A stretch of 64,000 nt of DNA, taken from positions 1 through 64,000 of the forward strand of contig JBGPTF010000015.1 in the NCBI GenBank assembly GCA_041490445.1. Reading direction: 5' to 3'. Positions within the stretch are counted from its first letter, which is position 1; each line of letters starts with the position of its first letter. The notes beneath the pieces are model-generated. The model worked only from the letters and a program-made list of their open reading frames with translations. It did not search any database and was not told where the DNA came from. Below, one piece after another: positions 1 through 7,386 of the stretch. The stretch comes from JBGPTF01 sp041490445. Lineage in GTDB: Bacteria; Acidobacteriota; Terriglobia; Acidiferrales; UBA7541. A program made the translations under genes and the position numbers.

Positions 1-71
1 CTCTTGATTCCTTCCTGCACGATCTGCCACTTCTCTTCCGGGGTTCGGTCTACACGTGGTTTCCTGCCCAT
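1..71 (-). CDS. Transposase N-terminal fragment (OrfA-like), truncated by the window edge
   Basis: The minus strand opens with ATG at 71 and reads MGRKPRVDRTPEEKWQIVQE, then continues off the window. The basic start followed by a PEEKWQIV helix is typical of the N-terminal helix-turn-helix of IS3-type OrfA proteins, which bind the element ends. A Shine-Dalgarno-like GGAGG lies 7 bases upstream. Only about 23 residues are visible, so the exact family cannot be fixed. Confidence 0.6.
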   Translation of the reverse strand, partial: MGRKPRVDRTPEEKWQIVQEGIK

Positions 72-139
72 GTTGCCTCCTGTTGGGAGGCCCTGATCAT
101 ACCTAGATGAGGTGTCCAGTTTTAGAGGGGAGCACTACA
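1..139 (-). mobile_element. End of an IS3-like insertion sequence (runs off the window)
   Basis: Read on the minus strand the element starts with TGTAGTGCTCCCC, which resembles the TGTA-type tips of IS3-family elements, and 68 bases further in lies the start of a transposase reading frame. It is inserted into the TrmB-like gene on its right: the interrupted frame ends exactly where the IS tip begins, and the TAG stop of the truncated gene is supplied by the IS end. Only one end is in the window, so the target duplication and full length cannot be seen. The family assignment is an inference from the tip and the OrfA-like N-terminus. Confidence 0.65.
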
Positions 140-317
140 CCCCCTTGTTTTGGAGCGACTCAATTGCTTTATAGGTATTTGCCACCGGTTTACCTAAAGC
201 TTGTGCTACACGGTAGCCGGTGGCGGGCGAATCTCTTAAAAGAAACGTGTAGATTTCCGCTTCAAGACCACTAAAGCTGAACTCCATCAAGGTGTGTATG
301 CAATTTTCGATTGGCAT
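135..317 (-). pseudogene. TrmB-family transcriptional regulator, truncated by IS insertion
   Basis: The 60 visible residues include GLEAEIYTFLLRDSPATGYR and an ALGKPVANTYKAIESLQNKG segment. This is the first winged helix-turn-helix of TrmB-like regulators, which control sugar or other metabolic genes. Family members are normally about 240-350 residues, so all but the first DNA-binding domain is missing here. The frame stops in a TAG contributed by the tip of the adjacent insertion sequence. ATG at 317 gives the longest frame; a later start at the MEFSF methionine is possible. A truncated HTH could still bind DNA, but loss of function is more likely. Confidence 0.7.
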
Positions 318-332
318 AATGGTCTCAATAGG

Positions 333-356
333 TAGTAGTAGTAGTCCACTACTACT
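333..356. promoter_or_regulatory. Near-perfect AGTAGTAGT/ACTACTACT palindrome, candidate TrmB operator
   Basis: Arms AGTAGTAGT (337-345) and ACTACTACT (348-356) are separated by CC; the left arm is extended by a further TAGT. The palindrome ends 15 bases upstream of the ATG at 317 of the broken TrmB-type gene, the place expected for an autoregulatory operator. The pattern is seen directly; its use by this regulator is inference. Confidence 0.5.
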
Positions 357-713
357 GTATCAGGAAAAAATGAAGAACTGCAATATATTTGTTGTGGTTC
401 GCCAAGACTCTGTCCGCCTCTGTTTTCATCTGTATTTAGCTGGAGATGAGCGGACACCGGGATGCTCCGGTGGCACGCCCATCTTAAGGTGAGCCGTCCC
501 GGCCAAGCCGGGATCTCCGACCTCCTGACGCATCGCTTCGATTCCATTCAGGAACGCCTGATCAGGCGTGCCGCCCTGGGTGCGCTAGCTCTGATGGGCG
601 CGCCGTGGGAAATACAGGGTCGGCCTGAAAGCCGGCGCTTGGGGACGCTGCGACAGAGGCGTTTTTCAGCACCGTGCATTAAGGACAATGCAGTGGAGTT
701 CCGGGGACAACGC
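357..713. other. Gene-poor stretch
   Basis: No convincing gene was found. A minus-strand frame of about 54 codons covers roughly 430-590 (it contains GTPDQAFLNGIEAMRQEVGD) but opens after a TAG and lacks a good start or ribosome site. It may be a decayed gene remnant beside the insertion sequence. A plus-strand TAGAAT hexamer at 714-719 marks the probable promoter of the next gene. Confidence 0.4.
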
Positions 714-725
714 TAGAATGTGGGA

Positions 726-869
726 ATGCAGCGAAGAATCTTCTGGATTACTTTTGCGGCCCTGGGAATTCTGGCTGATTTCGTTTTGCCGCTCTGGTGG
801 GCACTGCTGGCAACCATCCCCATCGGATTTGTGAGTTGGTGGGTGGCGTATCGCAGCGATTGGTTTTGA
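726..869 (+). CDS. 47-residue hydrophobic membrane microprotein
   Basis: This short frame starts at ATG 726 and encodes a protein with a basic N-terminus (MQRR), two hydrophobic stretches (about residues 5-21 and 23-40) rich in Trp and Leu, and a C-terminal YRSDWF. It is probably a small inner-membrane protein with one or two passes. No Shine-Dalgarno is visible. Instead a -10-like TAGAAT ends 6 bases before the ATG, which would put the transcript start on the start codon, so the mRNA may be leaderless. Function is unknown. The clean codon structure and promoter spacing argue for a gene; its short length is the main doubt. Confidence 0.45.
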   Translation: MQRRIFWITFAALGILADFVLPLWWALLATIPIGFVSWWVAYRSDWF

Positions 870-1079
870 TCGAGGGGATGCGCGGCGGCGGAGCGGGCGG
901 AACCCGGGCGGTTCGCTTGTCCCGAGCGGAGCCGAGGGGCGAACGGCCCCTACAAAAGAGAAAGAACCGGCAAGTCAGTTCGGCAAACTTTCTTCGCCGG
1001 TGTGGCACTGCTGCCGGGCGGCGCGAAGGCACAGGCTCAGAAGCGTGGCAGCATTTCGGGTTGTGCGCCACGCGCGCGA

Positions 1080-1697
1080 TTACTTGAATGCGACTATTTG
1101 ACTAACGGCTACTTTCCTCGGCCCGGCAGCTTCCTGAATTGTCAAGGCTGGCGTCAGGTTGTCTGCCTTCCATTCTCCGAGGATGCTACCCAGCGGAGGG
1201 CTGGCCTGAAATGCAGGGCTGCTCCCGCTCATCCAGCCCTTAATTGCGCCGAAGACCTCATTAACAGTTTGCGGCTTGGAAACGCCCAAGCTCACTCGAC
1301 AGACATCTGCGCCGCTCTGATTCAGCCAGCCAAAAGCGATCTCGTTAGGGCCCATTTCCTTGTGCTCGGCGCCGAGCGCTTCGGCGTCTGAAGGAGCTTT
1401 CCCTTTCCCCGCCAAATCCCAGGAGATGAGCAACAGGGTGGAATCGCCCCCTTTGAGCTTCACCCCTTCAGACGTCACTTCGGTGACGGAAGCTCCGTCG
1501 GCGATGAGGTAGAAATAGACCCCGTACTTGTGGCCCTCTTGTTCCACCTCGACGTACCGACTCTTGAATGCCACGCGCCCAGAAACCTCTCCGGTGACGA
1601 CACTCCCATCTCGCGTAGTTACCGTCGCACCCCAAACAGGCCAGCCAAACGCCAGCCACACGAGCAACGCGGGTGCATACAGGCGTTTCCTTTCCAT
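1080..1697 (-). CDS. Exported hypothetical protein
   Basis: The protein has 205 residues. It begins with MERKR and a hydrophobic core (about residues 6-22) ending in WGA, a good Sec signal peptide with a likely cleavage after residue 23 or 24. The mature part opens with TVTTRDGSVVTGEVSG, reminiscent of small beta-barrel folds of secreted unknown proteins, and has no catalytic motif I recognise. A GAGGGAAAAG purine tract just upstream of ATG 1697 supports the start. It stands alone on the minus strand, and its function is unknown. Confidence 0.65.
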   Translation of the reverse strand: MERKRLYAPALLVWLAFGWPVWGATVTTRDGSVVTGEVSGRVAFKSRYVEVEQEGHKYGVYFYLIADGASVTEVTSEGVKLKGGDSTLLLISWDLAGKGKAPSDAEALGAEHKEMGPNEIAFGWLNQSGADVCRVSLGVSKPQTVNEVFGAIKGWMSGSSPAFQASPPLGSILGEWKADNLTPALTIQEAAGPRKVAVSQIVAFK

Positions 1698-2072
1698 TTC
1701 TTTTCCCTCCTCGCCGAGACCGCCGCGCAGACTCTTTATGCTTTATCAGGAATGCTTTTGATGCCGGATGGCGCGAAAAGCGTCGGCGATAAGGGTGGCA
1801 ACGAAGACGAGATGCGGATAAGGACCTCGAAAGGATTCCGAGAAAGACGAGAGTGATCTGTCCGGAGCGCCTGGCCAGAGTTTCATACTTCCTCCTTTAT
1901 CTGTAATTCATAGGCGCGTTGGAGAGGAAAGTCAACTTCGGATGGCGACGGCAGTATTGCTTTGCTGTTCTCGCTCGAAGCGAGAGCAGCACTTCCTGCC
2001 AGGGGCGGCTGGGTAGTGACTCAGTTTGATTTGACTGGAGATGGCCGACAAAGCCATGCTACAATACTTACT
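1698..2072. other. Intergenic stretch without a gene
   Basis: Apart from the ribosome site of the gene on its left, nothing gene-like is visible. The right end carries an extended -10-like TGCTACAAT (TACAAT at 2060-2065) that probably serves the small gene starting at 2073. Confidence 0.4.
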
Positions 2073-2261
2073 ATGAAGTCTACCTCCAAAAAGCTTGGAA
2101 CATCGCCCATTGTTTGGTCACTTGTTTGGGCATTTGCCATCATTGCCACGGCTTTTTTATTCAAAGGCAACCCAGCTAAGGATTGGATTGAAGCAGGCCT
2201 CATTGTAGGAGCACTCACCTTTGTGGTGCTGAAGCCCCAGCGACTTGTCTGCCTCCGCTAG
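2073..2261 (+). CDS. 62-residue small membrane protein
   Basis: The protein is MKSTSKKLG followed by two hydrophobic segments (about residues 12-27 and 37-53) and a short basic tail, so it is a likely two-pass inner-membrane protein. The ATG at 2073 is preferred over an upstream in-frame start because an extended -10 (TG-C-TACAAT, hexamer 2060-2065) ends only 7 bases before it. This suggests a leaderless or nearly leaderless message; there is no Shine-Dalgarno. No family is recognised. Confidence 0.45.
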   Translation: MKSTSKKLGTSPIVWSLVWAFAIIATAFLFKGNPAKDWIEAGLIVGALTFVVLKPQRLVCLR

Positions 2262-2472
2262 ATAGTTTCCATTATTGCAATCCGCGGCCATAAATTCTTC
2301 CGGATTCACCAAAGGCTACGCGTTACCGCGGCAATGGCCGCTGGCGTGACCGATCATGTTTGGAATATCTCCGATATCGCGGCCCTGTTCGAATGAGAAT
2401 GAGTCACCACCGGCGGCCGGGCGGGATTGCAAAGGGTTCCCCGCTCCGCTAAAATCACGGACGAGCCGTTCC

Positions 2473-2946
2473 TTGTCCGATTCCACAGCCAAGCCGCGCA
2501 TCGCCATCGGGGCCGACCACGCCGGCTACCACATCAAGGAAACGATCAAGAAACTGCTGAGCGAGGCGGGCTACGCCGTGGACGACGTAGGCACTTCGTC
2601 GGAAGAGTCGGTGGATTACCCGGACTTTGCGCGGGCGGTGGCCGAGCGCGTCGCGGGCGGCAAAAGTGATTTTGGCGTGCTGGCGTGCGGCACGGGACTC
2701 GGCATGGCGATCGCCGCGAACAAAGTGGCCGGGATCCGCGCGGCGACGGCGCACGACGCGATGACGGCGCGCCTGGCGCGCGAGCACAACGACGCGAACG
2801 TGCTGGCGCTGGGCGCCCGCGTGCTTGACGACGCGCGCGCGATCGAAGTGGTCCGCGCGTTTCTTGCCGCGCGGTTTGCCGGCGGGCGGCACCAGCGGCG
2901 CGTGGACAAGATTACGGAGATGGATCAAACGCGCGTGAAAGGATAA
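2473..2946 (+). CDS. rpiB: Ribose-5-phosphate isomerase B
   Basis: RpiB interconverts ribose 5-phosphate and ribulose 5-phosphate in the pentose phosphate pathway. The 157 residues match the RpiB/LacAB family: IAIGADHAGYH at the start (substrate-binding Asp and His), VDYPDFARAVAE, LACGTGLGMAIAANKVAGIR (the catalytic Cys is in ACGTG) and ARLAREHNDANVLALGARV. The frame is open further upstream, but the family begins right before PRIAIGADH, so TTG 2473 (giving MSDSTAKPRIAIG) is chosen. glyA follows after 6 bases, so the two are probably cotranscribed. The start codon is the only weak point. Confidence 0.93.
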   Translation: MSDSTAKPRIAIGADHAGYHIKETIKKLLSEAGYAVDDVGTSSEESVDYPDFARAVAERVAGGKSDFGVLACGTGLGMAIAANKVAGIRAATAHDAMTARLAREHNDANVLALGARVLDDARAIEVVRAFLAARFAGGRHQRRVDKITEMDQTRVKG

Positions 2947-2952
2947 ACCCGA

Positions 2953-4287
2953 GTGAGCCAATTCCCCGACACCCCCGAATCCAGAAGAATGAGCCTGCCG
3001 CTCGAAGCGGTGGACCCCGAAGTCGCCGAAGCGCTCGACGATGAAGTGCGGCGGCAGGCCACCGGGCTCGAGCTGATCGCGTCGGAGAATTTCATTTCCG
3101 AGGCGGTGATGGAGGCGATGGGCTCCGTCTTCAGCAACAAGTATGCGGAAGGCTACCCGGGCAAGCGCTACTACGGCGGCTGCGAAAACGTGGACCGCGT
3201 CGAGCGGCTGGCGATCGAGCGCGCGAAGCAGCTCTTCGGCGCCGAACACGCCAACGTGCAGGCGCATGCGGGCACGCAGGCGAATATCTCGGTGTACATG
3301 GCGGCGCTGCAGCCGGGCGATACCGTGCTGGGGATGAACCTGGCGCACGGCGGCCACCTGACGCACGGACACCCGCTGAATTTTTCGGGGAAGACGTACA
3401 AGTTCGTCGCCTACGGCGTGACGAAAGAGACCGAAACGATTGATTACGACGAGGTGAAGCGGCTGACGCGCGAAAACAAGCCGAAAATGATCGTGGCCGG
3501 CGCGAGCGCGTATTCGCGCGTCATTGATTTCGCGCGGCTGGCGAACATCGCGCAGTCGGCGGGCGCGCTGCTGTTTGTGGACATGGCGCACATCGCGGGC
3601 CTGGTCGCCGCCGGATTGCATCCGAGCCCGGTGCCGCATGCGGAGTTTGTTGCGACGACGACGCACAAGACTCTGCGGGGGCCGCGCGGCGGACTGGTGC
3701 TTTGCCGCGAGAAGTATGCGAAAGAGCTCGACAAGATCACGTTCCCCGGCTTGCAGGGCGGGCCGCTCGAACACATCATCGCGGCGAAGGCCGTGTGCCT
3801 GAAGGAAGCGATGCAGCCGGAGTTCCGCGAATACCAGAAGCAGGTGATCGCCAACGCGCGGGCGCTGGCGGCGGGAATGGCGAAGCGCGGCTTCCGCATC
3901 GTCACCGGCGGGACGGACACGCATCTGTTCCTGCTGGATGTGCAGGGGCGCGGCCTGGTGGGACTGGACGTGCAGCTCGCCCTGGAACGCGCCGGGATCA
4001 CGGTGAACCGAAACGCCATTCCCTTCGACCCGCTGCCGCCCTTCAAGGCGGGAGGCATCCGCATTGGCAGCCCGGCGGTGACGACGCGCGGGATGCGCGA
4101 GCCGGAGATGGAACGGATTGCCGGATTCATCGCGGACGTGCTGACGAATCTGAACGACGCGGCAGTCGAGCAGCGCGTGCGCGGCGAAGTGGCTGCCTTG
4201 GCGGCACGCTTCCCTCTTTACGCGCGCCGGCTCGAGCAGGCCGAGGCCGCGCGGCACCGGCTCCACGCCACGCGCGCAAATTCCTGA
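2953..4287 (+). CDS. glyA: Serine hydroxymethyltransferase
   Basis: This PLP enzyme transfers the serine hydroxymethyl group to tetrahydrofolate, yielding glycine and 5,10-methylene-THF. At 444 residues it has family size. Visible landmarks are GLELIASENFISEAVMEAMG, NKYAEGYPGKRYYGGCE, the PLP region VDMAHIAGLVAAGLHPSP, and the Schiff-base lysine in FVATTTHKTLRGPRGG. GTG 2953, 6 bases after the rpiB stop, gives an N-terminus of normal length. It is cytoplasmic. No unusual substitutions were noticed. Confidence 0.97.
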   Translation: MSQFPDTPESRRMSLPLEAVDPEVAEALDDEVRRQATGLELIASENFISEAVMEAMGSVFSNKYAEGYPGKRYYGGCENVDRVERLAIERAKQLFGAEHANVQAHAGTQANISVYMAALQPGDTVLGMNLAHGGHLTHGHPLNFSGKTYKFVAYGVTKETETIDYDEVKRLTRENKPKMIVAGASAYSRVIDFARLANIAQSAGALLFVDMAHIAGLVAAGLHPSPVPHAEFVATTTHKTLRGPRGGLVLCREKYAKELDKITFPGLQGGPLEHIIAAKAVCLKEAMQPEFREYQKQVIANARALAAGMAKRGFRIVTGGTDTHLFLLDVQGRGLVGLDVQLALERAGITVNRNAIPFDPLPPFKAGGIRIGSPAVTTRGMREPEMERIAGFIADVLTNLNDAAVEQRVRGEVAALAARFPLYARRLEQAEAARHRLHATRANS

Positions 4288-4340
4288 CGACGCACCCGGA
4301 TAGAATTTTCACCATTCCACACTGACGAGGAGACTCACAG

Positions 4341-4940
4341 ATGAAAAGAACGATGGCAGCTTTCGCAACGCTCGTGCTGTTCGGTCTCTGTAGCACTGCC
4401 ACAAAGGCCCAAGAACAGAAAAAACCTGCGGAGCAGGCGACCCTTGCTTCCGTGCTGAACCAGCACCTTTCGATGGTGGAATCTGAATTTGTTTCCGCGG
4501 CCGAAGCGATGCCCGAGGACAAGTATTCCTACGCGCCGACGAACGGCGAGTTCAAGGGCGTGCGCACGTTTGGCGAACAGGTGAAGCACGTCGCGGCGGC
4601 CAACTACATGTTCTTCGGCTGGATTCTCGGCGAAAAACAGACGGGCGACGAGAATGGCCCCGCCGACGTAAAGACGAAGGAGCAAATCGTTAAGTACCTG
4701 AAAGACTCCTTCGCAATGGGGCACCGCGCGATCTCGACCATCACGCCGGCCAATGCGACGACGCCGGTTAACGGCAATGATGGCAAGCCGATGAGCGGCC
4801 CGTTCGGCACTCGCCTCGGGCTGGCGACGATCGGCTGCTGGCATCCGATGGACCACTACGGACAAATGGTGGAATACCTGCGCGACAACGGCATCATTCC
4901 GCCCGCCAGCCGGCCGCGATCCTCCGGCGGCAGCCAGTAA
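4341..4940 (+). CDS. Secreted DinB-fold protein
   Basis: The protein has 199 residues with a signal peptide (MKRTMAAFATLVLFGLCSTA, cleavage near residue 23 at TKA-QE), then a DinB/YfiT-like four-helix bundle. VLNQHLSMVESEF begins the first helix, and QVKHVAAANYMFF and HPMDHYGQMVEYLRDNGIIP carry the His residues that bind metal in this superfamily. The ends of the protein (PPASRPRSSGGSQ) match secreted acidobacterial DinB-like proteins as I remember them. GAGGAGACTCACAG before ATG 4341 gives a ribosome site, and TAGAAT near 4300 could be its -10. Bacillithiol-type transferase activity is known for some members but is not shown here. Confidence 0.8.
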   Translation: MKRTMAAFATLVLFGLCSTATKAQEQKKPAEQATLASVLNQHLSMVESEFVSAAEAMPEDKYSYAPTNGEFKGVRTFGEQVKHVAAANYMFFGWILGEKQTGDENGPADVKTKEQIVKYLKDSFAMGHRAISTITPANATTPVNGNDGKPMSGPFGTRLGLATIGCWHPMDHYGQMVEYLRDNGIIPPASRPRSSGGSQ

Positions 4941-5071
4941 GAACGCCGGAGACGGCGCGTTCGCACGAGAAACACAGCGATGCGCTCGATAGCCCGATCA
5001 TCTGGGAGAGGATGGGCAGACGACTGTCCGACTTGAAGACTCGGATATCTGATTTTCTGCGAGGAGGAAAA

Positions 5072-5554
5072 ATGCGCAGTCAACTGCCGCGTGGGGTGGG
5101 AGCGGCACTGCTGGCTCAGCTGCTGGTGCTCTCGGCATGCGGAGGGCCTGCAGGCGTGACCGGACCAAGAAATCAGTGGCTCAAGGGCAAATCGCTCTCG
5201 GTCAATGTCGGCATTGCGACCACCGGCATCACCGAGAGTCCTTACTTCAATGTCCGCAACGACTCCAGCCAACCCTTCACCCTGTCTCCCATCAAGGTGA
5301 CGGTCTGGTACAAGAAAGCGGGCAAGATGGAGCGCGAAGTTGCCATCGAGGCCGATGGTTCAGTCCGGTTCCTCAGCAAAGAAACCTCGATCCTCTCCGC
5401 GCGCGTGGAGACGCCTCCGACCTTAGATCCGCAGAAGGAAACTTCCCTGGGTGTGGGGCTGTGGGTGTTCGATACGCCGCAGTTCGATCAAGTGGAGAAG
5501 GTGCGCGTAGCTCTGGGTCCTGGAGAGGAGGAAATTTTCACGGTGAAAATCTGA
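5072..5554 (+). CDS. Putative lipoprotein of unknown function
   Basis: From ATG 5072 the protein is 160 residues with a signal peptide ending in a lipobox LVLSACGG (Cys at about 21), so it is probably a lipid-anchored envelope protein. The mature part (TTGITESPYFNVRNDSSQPF, then beta-rich sequence) looks like an immunoglobulin-like or DUF-type beta sandwich. GAGGAGG at 5061-5067 fixes the start against the longer frame opening at 5012. It converges with the M67 peptidase gene on its right. Confidence 0.65.
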   Translation: MRSQLPRGVGAALLAQLLVLSACGGPAGVTGPRNQWLKGKSLSVNVGIATTGITESPYFNVRNDSSQPFTLSPIKVTVWYKKAGKMEREVAIEADGSVRFLSKETSILSARVETPPTLDPQKETSLGVGLWVFDTPQFDQVEKVRVALGPGEEEIFTVKI

Positions 5555-5643
5555 GGTGCACCGCTGCGCCCGCGCTCGGCCCGCGGTGGCCCGCCGCGAA
5601 GAAGTAGCCTCGCCTCGTGCTGGTGGCCCACCCGAAACGACAG

Positions 5644-5665
5644 GGGGTGATTCTCGAATCGCCCC
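5644..5665. terminator. Hairpin between convergent genes, possible terminator
   Basis: GGGGTGATTC and GAATCGCCCC pair around a TC turn, with one internal mismatch. The hairpin lies between the lipoprotein stop and the stop codon of the minus-strand M67 gene. There is no clear T-run, so it could instead be one of the REP-like spacer palindromes common in this window. Confidence 0.3.
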
Positions 5666-6072
5666 TACCCCGCTTGGATGTATAGCTCAGTCGCGCGGCC
5701 GTCGCGGATGGAAAATGCGCGGACGGGCTGCGGCGCGCCGGGCAGGGGAGAAAGAATAATGTAGGCGACGTCGAGGTAGTAGGCGCGCTCGATGTCGCGC
5801 GCGGAAGGCTTGTTCTCGCCGGTGGGATGCGAATGGTAGATGCCCATCAGCTCGAGTCCGGCGGCGCGGATTTCACGCATGATCCTGAATATATCCTTCG
5901 GCGCGATTTCGTAGGCCGTCGCACTCGCCAGCGCGTTCGCGGCGGGATACATTGCCGTGATGACGCCGTCGCGCCCGGCGAGCAGGCCGCAACATTCCTC
6001 ACCCGGCACCCGCTGCGCCTCTTCGACAAGGCGTGCCAGAATTTCCTTCCGCACGCGAACTCCATCCTTCAT
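5665..6072 (-). CDS. M67-family (JAMM/MPN+) metallopeptidase
   Basis: The protein has 135 residues with a complete zinc-protease JAMM motif: the catalytic Glu in EECCGLLAG (about residue 24) and HSHPTGENKPSARD (H-x-H-x7-S-x2-D). Bacterial M67 proteins of this size process ubiquitin-like or sulfur-carrier proteins (as in cysteine or thiamine pathways) or remain uncharacterised. No ThiS/MoaD-like partner is nearby. It follows ftsZ at the end of the dcw operon after 122 bases. ATG 6072 starts right before the conserved region, although the frame is open upstream. Confidence 0.85.
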   Translation of the reverse strand: MKDGVRVRKEILARLVEEAQRVPGEECCGLLAGRDGVITAMYPAANALASATAYEIAPKDIFRIMREIRAAGLELMGIYHSHPTGENKPSARDIERAYYLDVAYIILSPLPGAPQPVRAFSIRDGRATELYIQAG

Positions 6073-6083
6073 AGAGTGAATTT

Positions 6084-6112
6084 CACCACAGAGGACGCGG
6101 AGAACGCAGAGA
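6084..6112 (-). repeat. Spacer sequence resembling a widely dispersed intergenic repeat
   Basis: Inside the ftsZ to M67 gap is ACCACAGAGGACGCGGAGAACGC-type sequence, a purine-rich motif I recall as recurring in intergenic regions of many acidobacterial and planctomycete genomes. Only one copy lies in this window, so repetition cannot be shown here. Confidence 0.3.
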
Positions 6113-6194
6113 AAAACGAAGGGATGGCAGGGGCGGCGCTCTCGCGTCGAGCGCGGGGGCAAGATCGCGCCCCGGCCATCACAGGAAACGAGTC

Positions 6195-7355
6195 TCAGGC
6201 CTTTTGGGCCTGGCGGCGGAGGAAGGTCGGCACGTCGAGATCGTCGGCGGCGACCTCCTGAATCACATCGCTGACGTTGCGCGCCACTTCCGCCGGCACG
6301 TTGGGATGCTGTTCGCGCACCGTCTTCCACGTCTTCGGCAGATAGGACGGCCGCTGGATCGGCCGGCGCTGCCCGACTTCGCGGAAGCCCGCGGCGATCA
6401 CGGTAATTTTCACCGACTCCTTCATCGCGTCGTCCATCACAGCGCCGAAAATAATGTTCGCATTCTCGTGCGCCGCTTTCTGGATGACGGACGAAGCCTC
6501 GTGCACTTCCTGGAGGCTCAGGCTCGACGAGCCGGTAACATTGATCAGGATTCCCTGCGCGCCCTGGATGCAATTGTCTTCGAGCAGCGGGCTGTTGATG
6601 GCGCGGTTGGCCGCGTCCACCGCGCGGTTCGAGCCGGACGCGACCGCGGTGCCCATCACCGCGTAGCCCTGCCCGTGCATGATGGTGCGGACGTCGGCGA
6701 AGTCGCGGTTGATGATCCCCGGAATGGTGATGATGTCGCTGATACCCTGCACCGCCTGGCGCAGGATGTCGTCGGCGATGCGGAACGCTTCGAAGAAGCT
6801 GGTGCCGTGCTCGACGCACTCCATCAGCCGCTCGTTCGGGATCACGATGACGGTATCGACGCAGCCGACCAATTCTGCGAGCGATTGTTCGGCCTGCTGC
6901 ATCCGGCGCTTGCCTTCGAACGCGAAGGGCTTCGTGACGACGGCCACCGTCAACGCCCCCAGCTCGCTGGCGAGATTCGCGACCACCGGCGCCGCGCCGC
7001 TGCCGGTGCCGCCGCCGAGACCTGAGGTGACGAACACCATGTCCGCGCCGTCGAGCGCCTCGAGGATTTTTTCCGTGTCCTCGAGCGCCGCCTTGCGGCC
7101 GATCTCAGGGTTGGCGCCGGCGCCCAGCCCTTTCGTGAGCTTGGCGCCGAGCTGAATCTTCACCGGCGCCTGCGAAAGCTTCAGCGCCTGCAGGTCGGTG
7201 TTTGCGGCGATGAACTCCACGCCTTCCACTTTGGCGCGGATCATGCGGTTGACGGCGTTCGTGCCGCCGCCACCCACTCCGATCACTTTGATCTTCGCGC
7301 CGTTTGCCGGCTCTTCACTGAACGAAACTCGAATCGCTGCTTCTTTCGGCGTCAT
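6195..7355 (-). CDS. ftsZ: Cell division protein FtsZ
   Basis: This tubulin-like GTPase forms the division ring. Among its 386 residues are KVIGVGGGGTNAVNRM at the N-terminus, the tubulin signature GLGGGTGSGAAPVVA and IPNERLME. The C-terminal peptide DDLDVPTFLRR (just before the end) normally binds FtsA and other division partners. The start ATG 7355 follows the ftsA stop by 31 bases. It is the last core gene of the dcw operon on this strand and is complete. Confidence 0.98.
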   Translation of the reverse strand: MTPKEAAIRVSFSEEPANGAKIKVIGVGGGGTNAVNRMIRAKVEGVEFIAANTDLQALKLSQAPVKIQLGAKLTKGLGAGANPEIGRKAALEDTEKILEALDGADMVFVTSGLGGGTGSGAAPVVANLASELGALTVAVVTKPFAFEGKRRMQQAEQSLAELVGCVDTVIVIPNERLMECVEHGTSFFEAFRIADDILRQAVQGISDIITIPGIINRDFADVRTIMHGQGYAVMGTAVASGSNRAVDAANRAINSPLLEDNCIQGAQGILINVTGSSSLSLQEVHEASSVIQKAAHENANIIFGAVMDDAMKESVKITVIAAGFREVGQRRPIQRPSYLPKTWKTVREQHPNVPAEVARNVSDVIQEVAADDLDVPTFLRRQAQKA

Positions 7356-7386
7356 GCTGCCTCCCCAGAATTATCCCGCATCCAGC

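Noticed and set aside
287..547. 86-residue frame upstream of the TrmB fragment
   Set aside because: It contains the triplet-repeat palindrome (giving a run of tyrosines) and lacks a ribosome site or any recognisable feature.
2455..4266. 603-codon open frame antisense to rpiB-glyA
   Set aside because: High GC makes the third codon frame open; the sequence has an Arg/His/Ala-rich, non-family composition and the sense strand encodes clear RpiB and GlyA.
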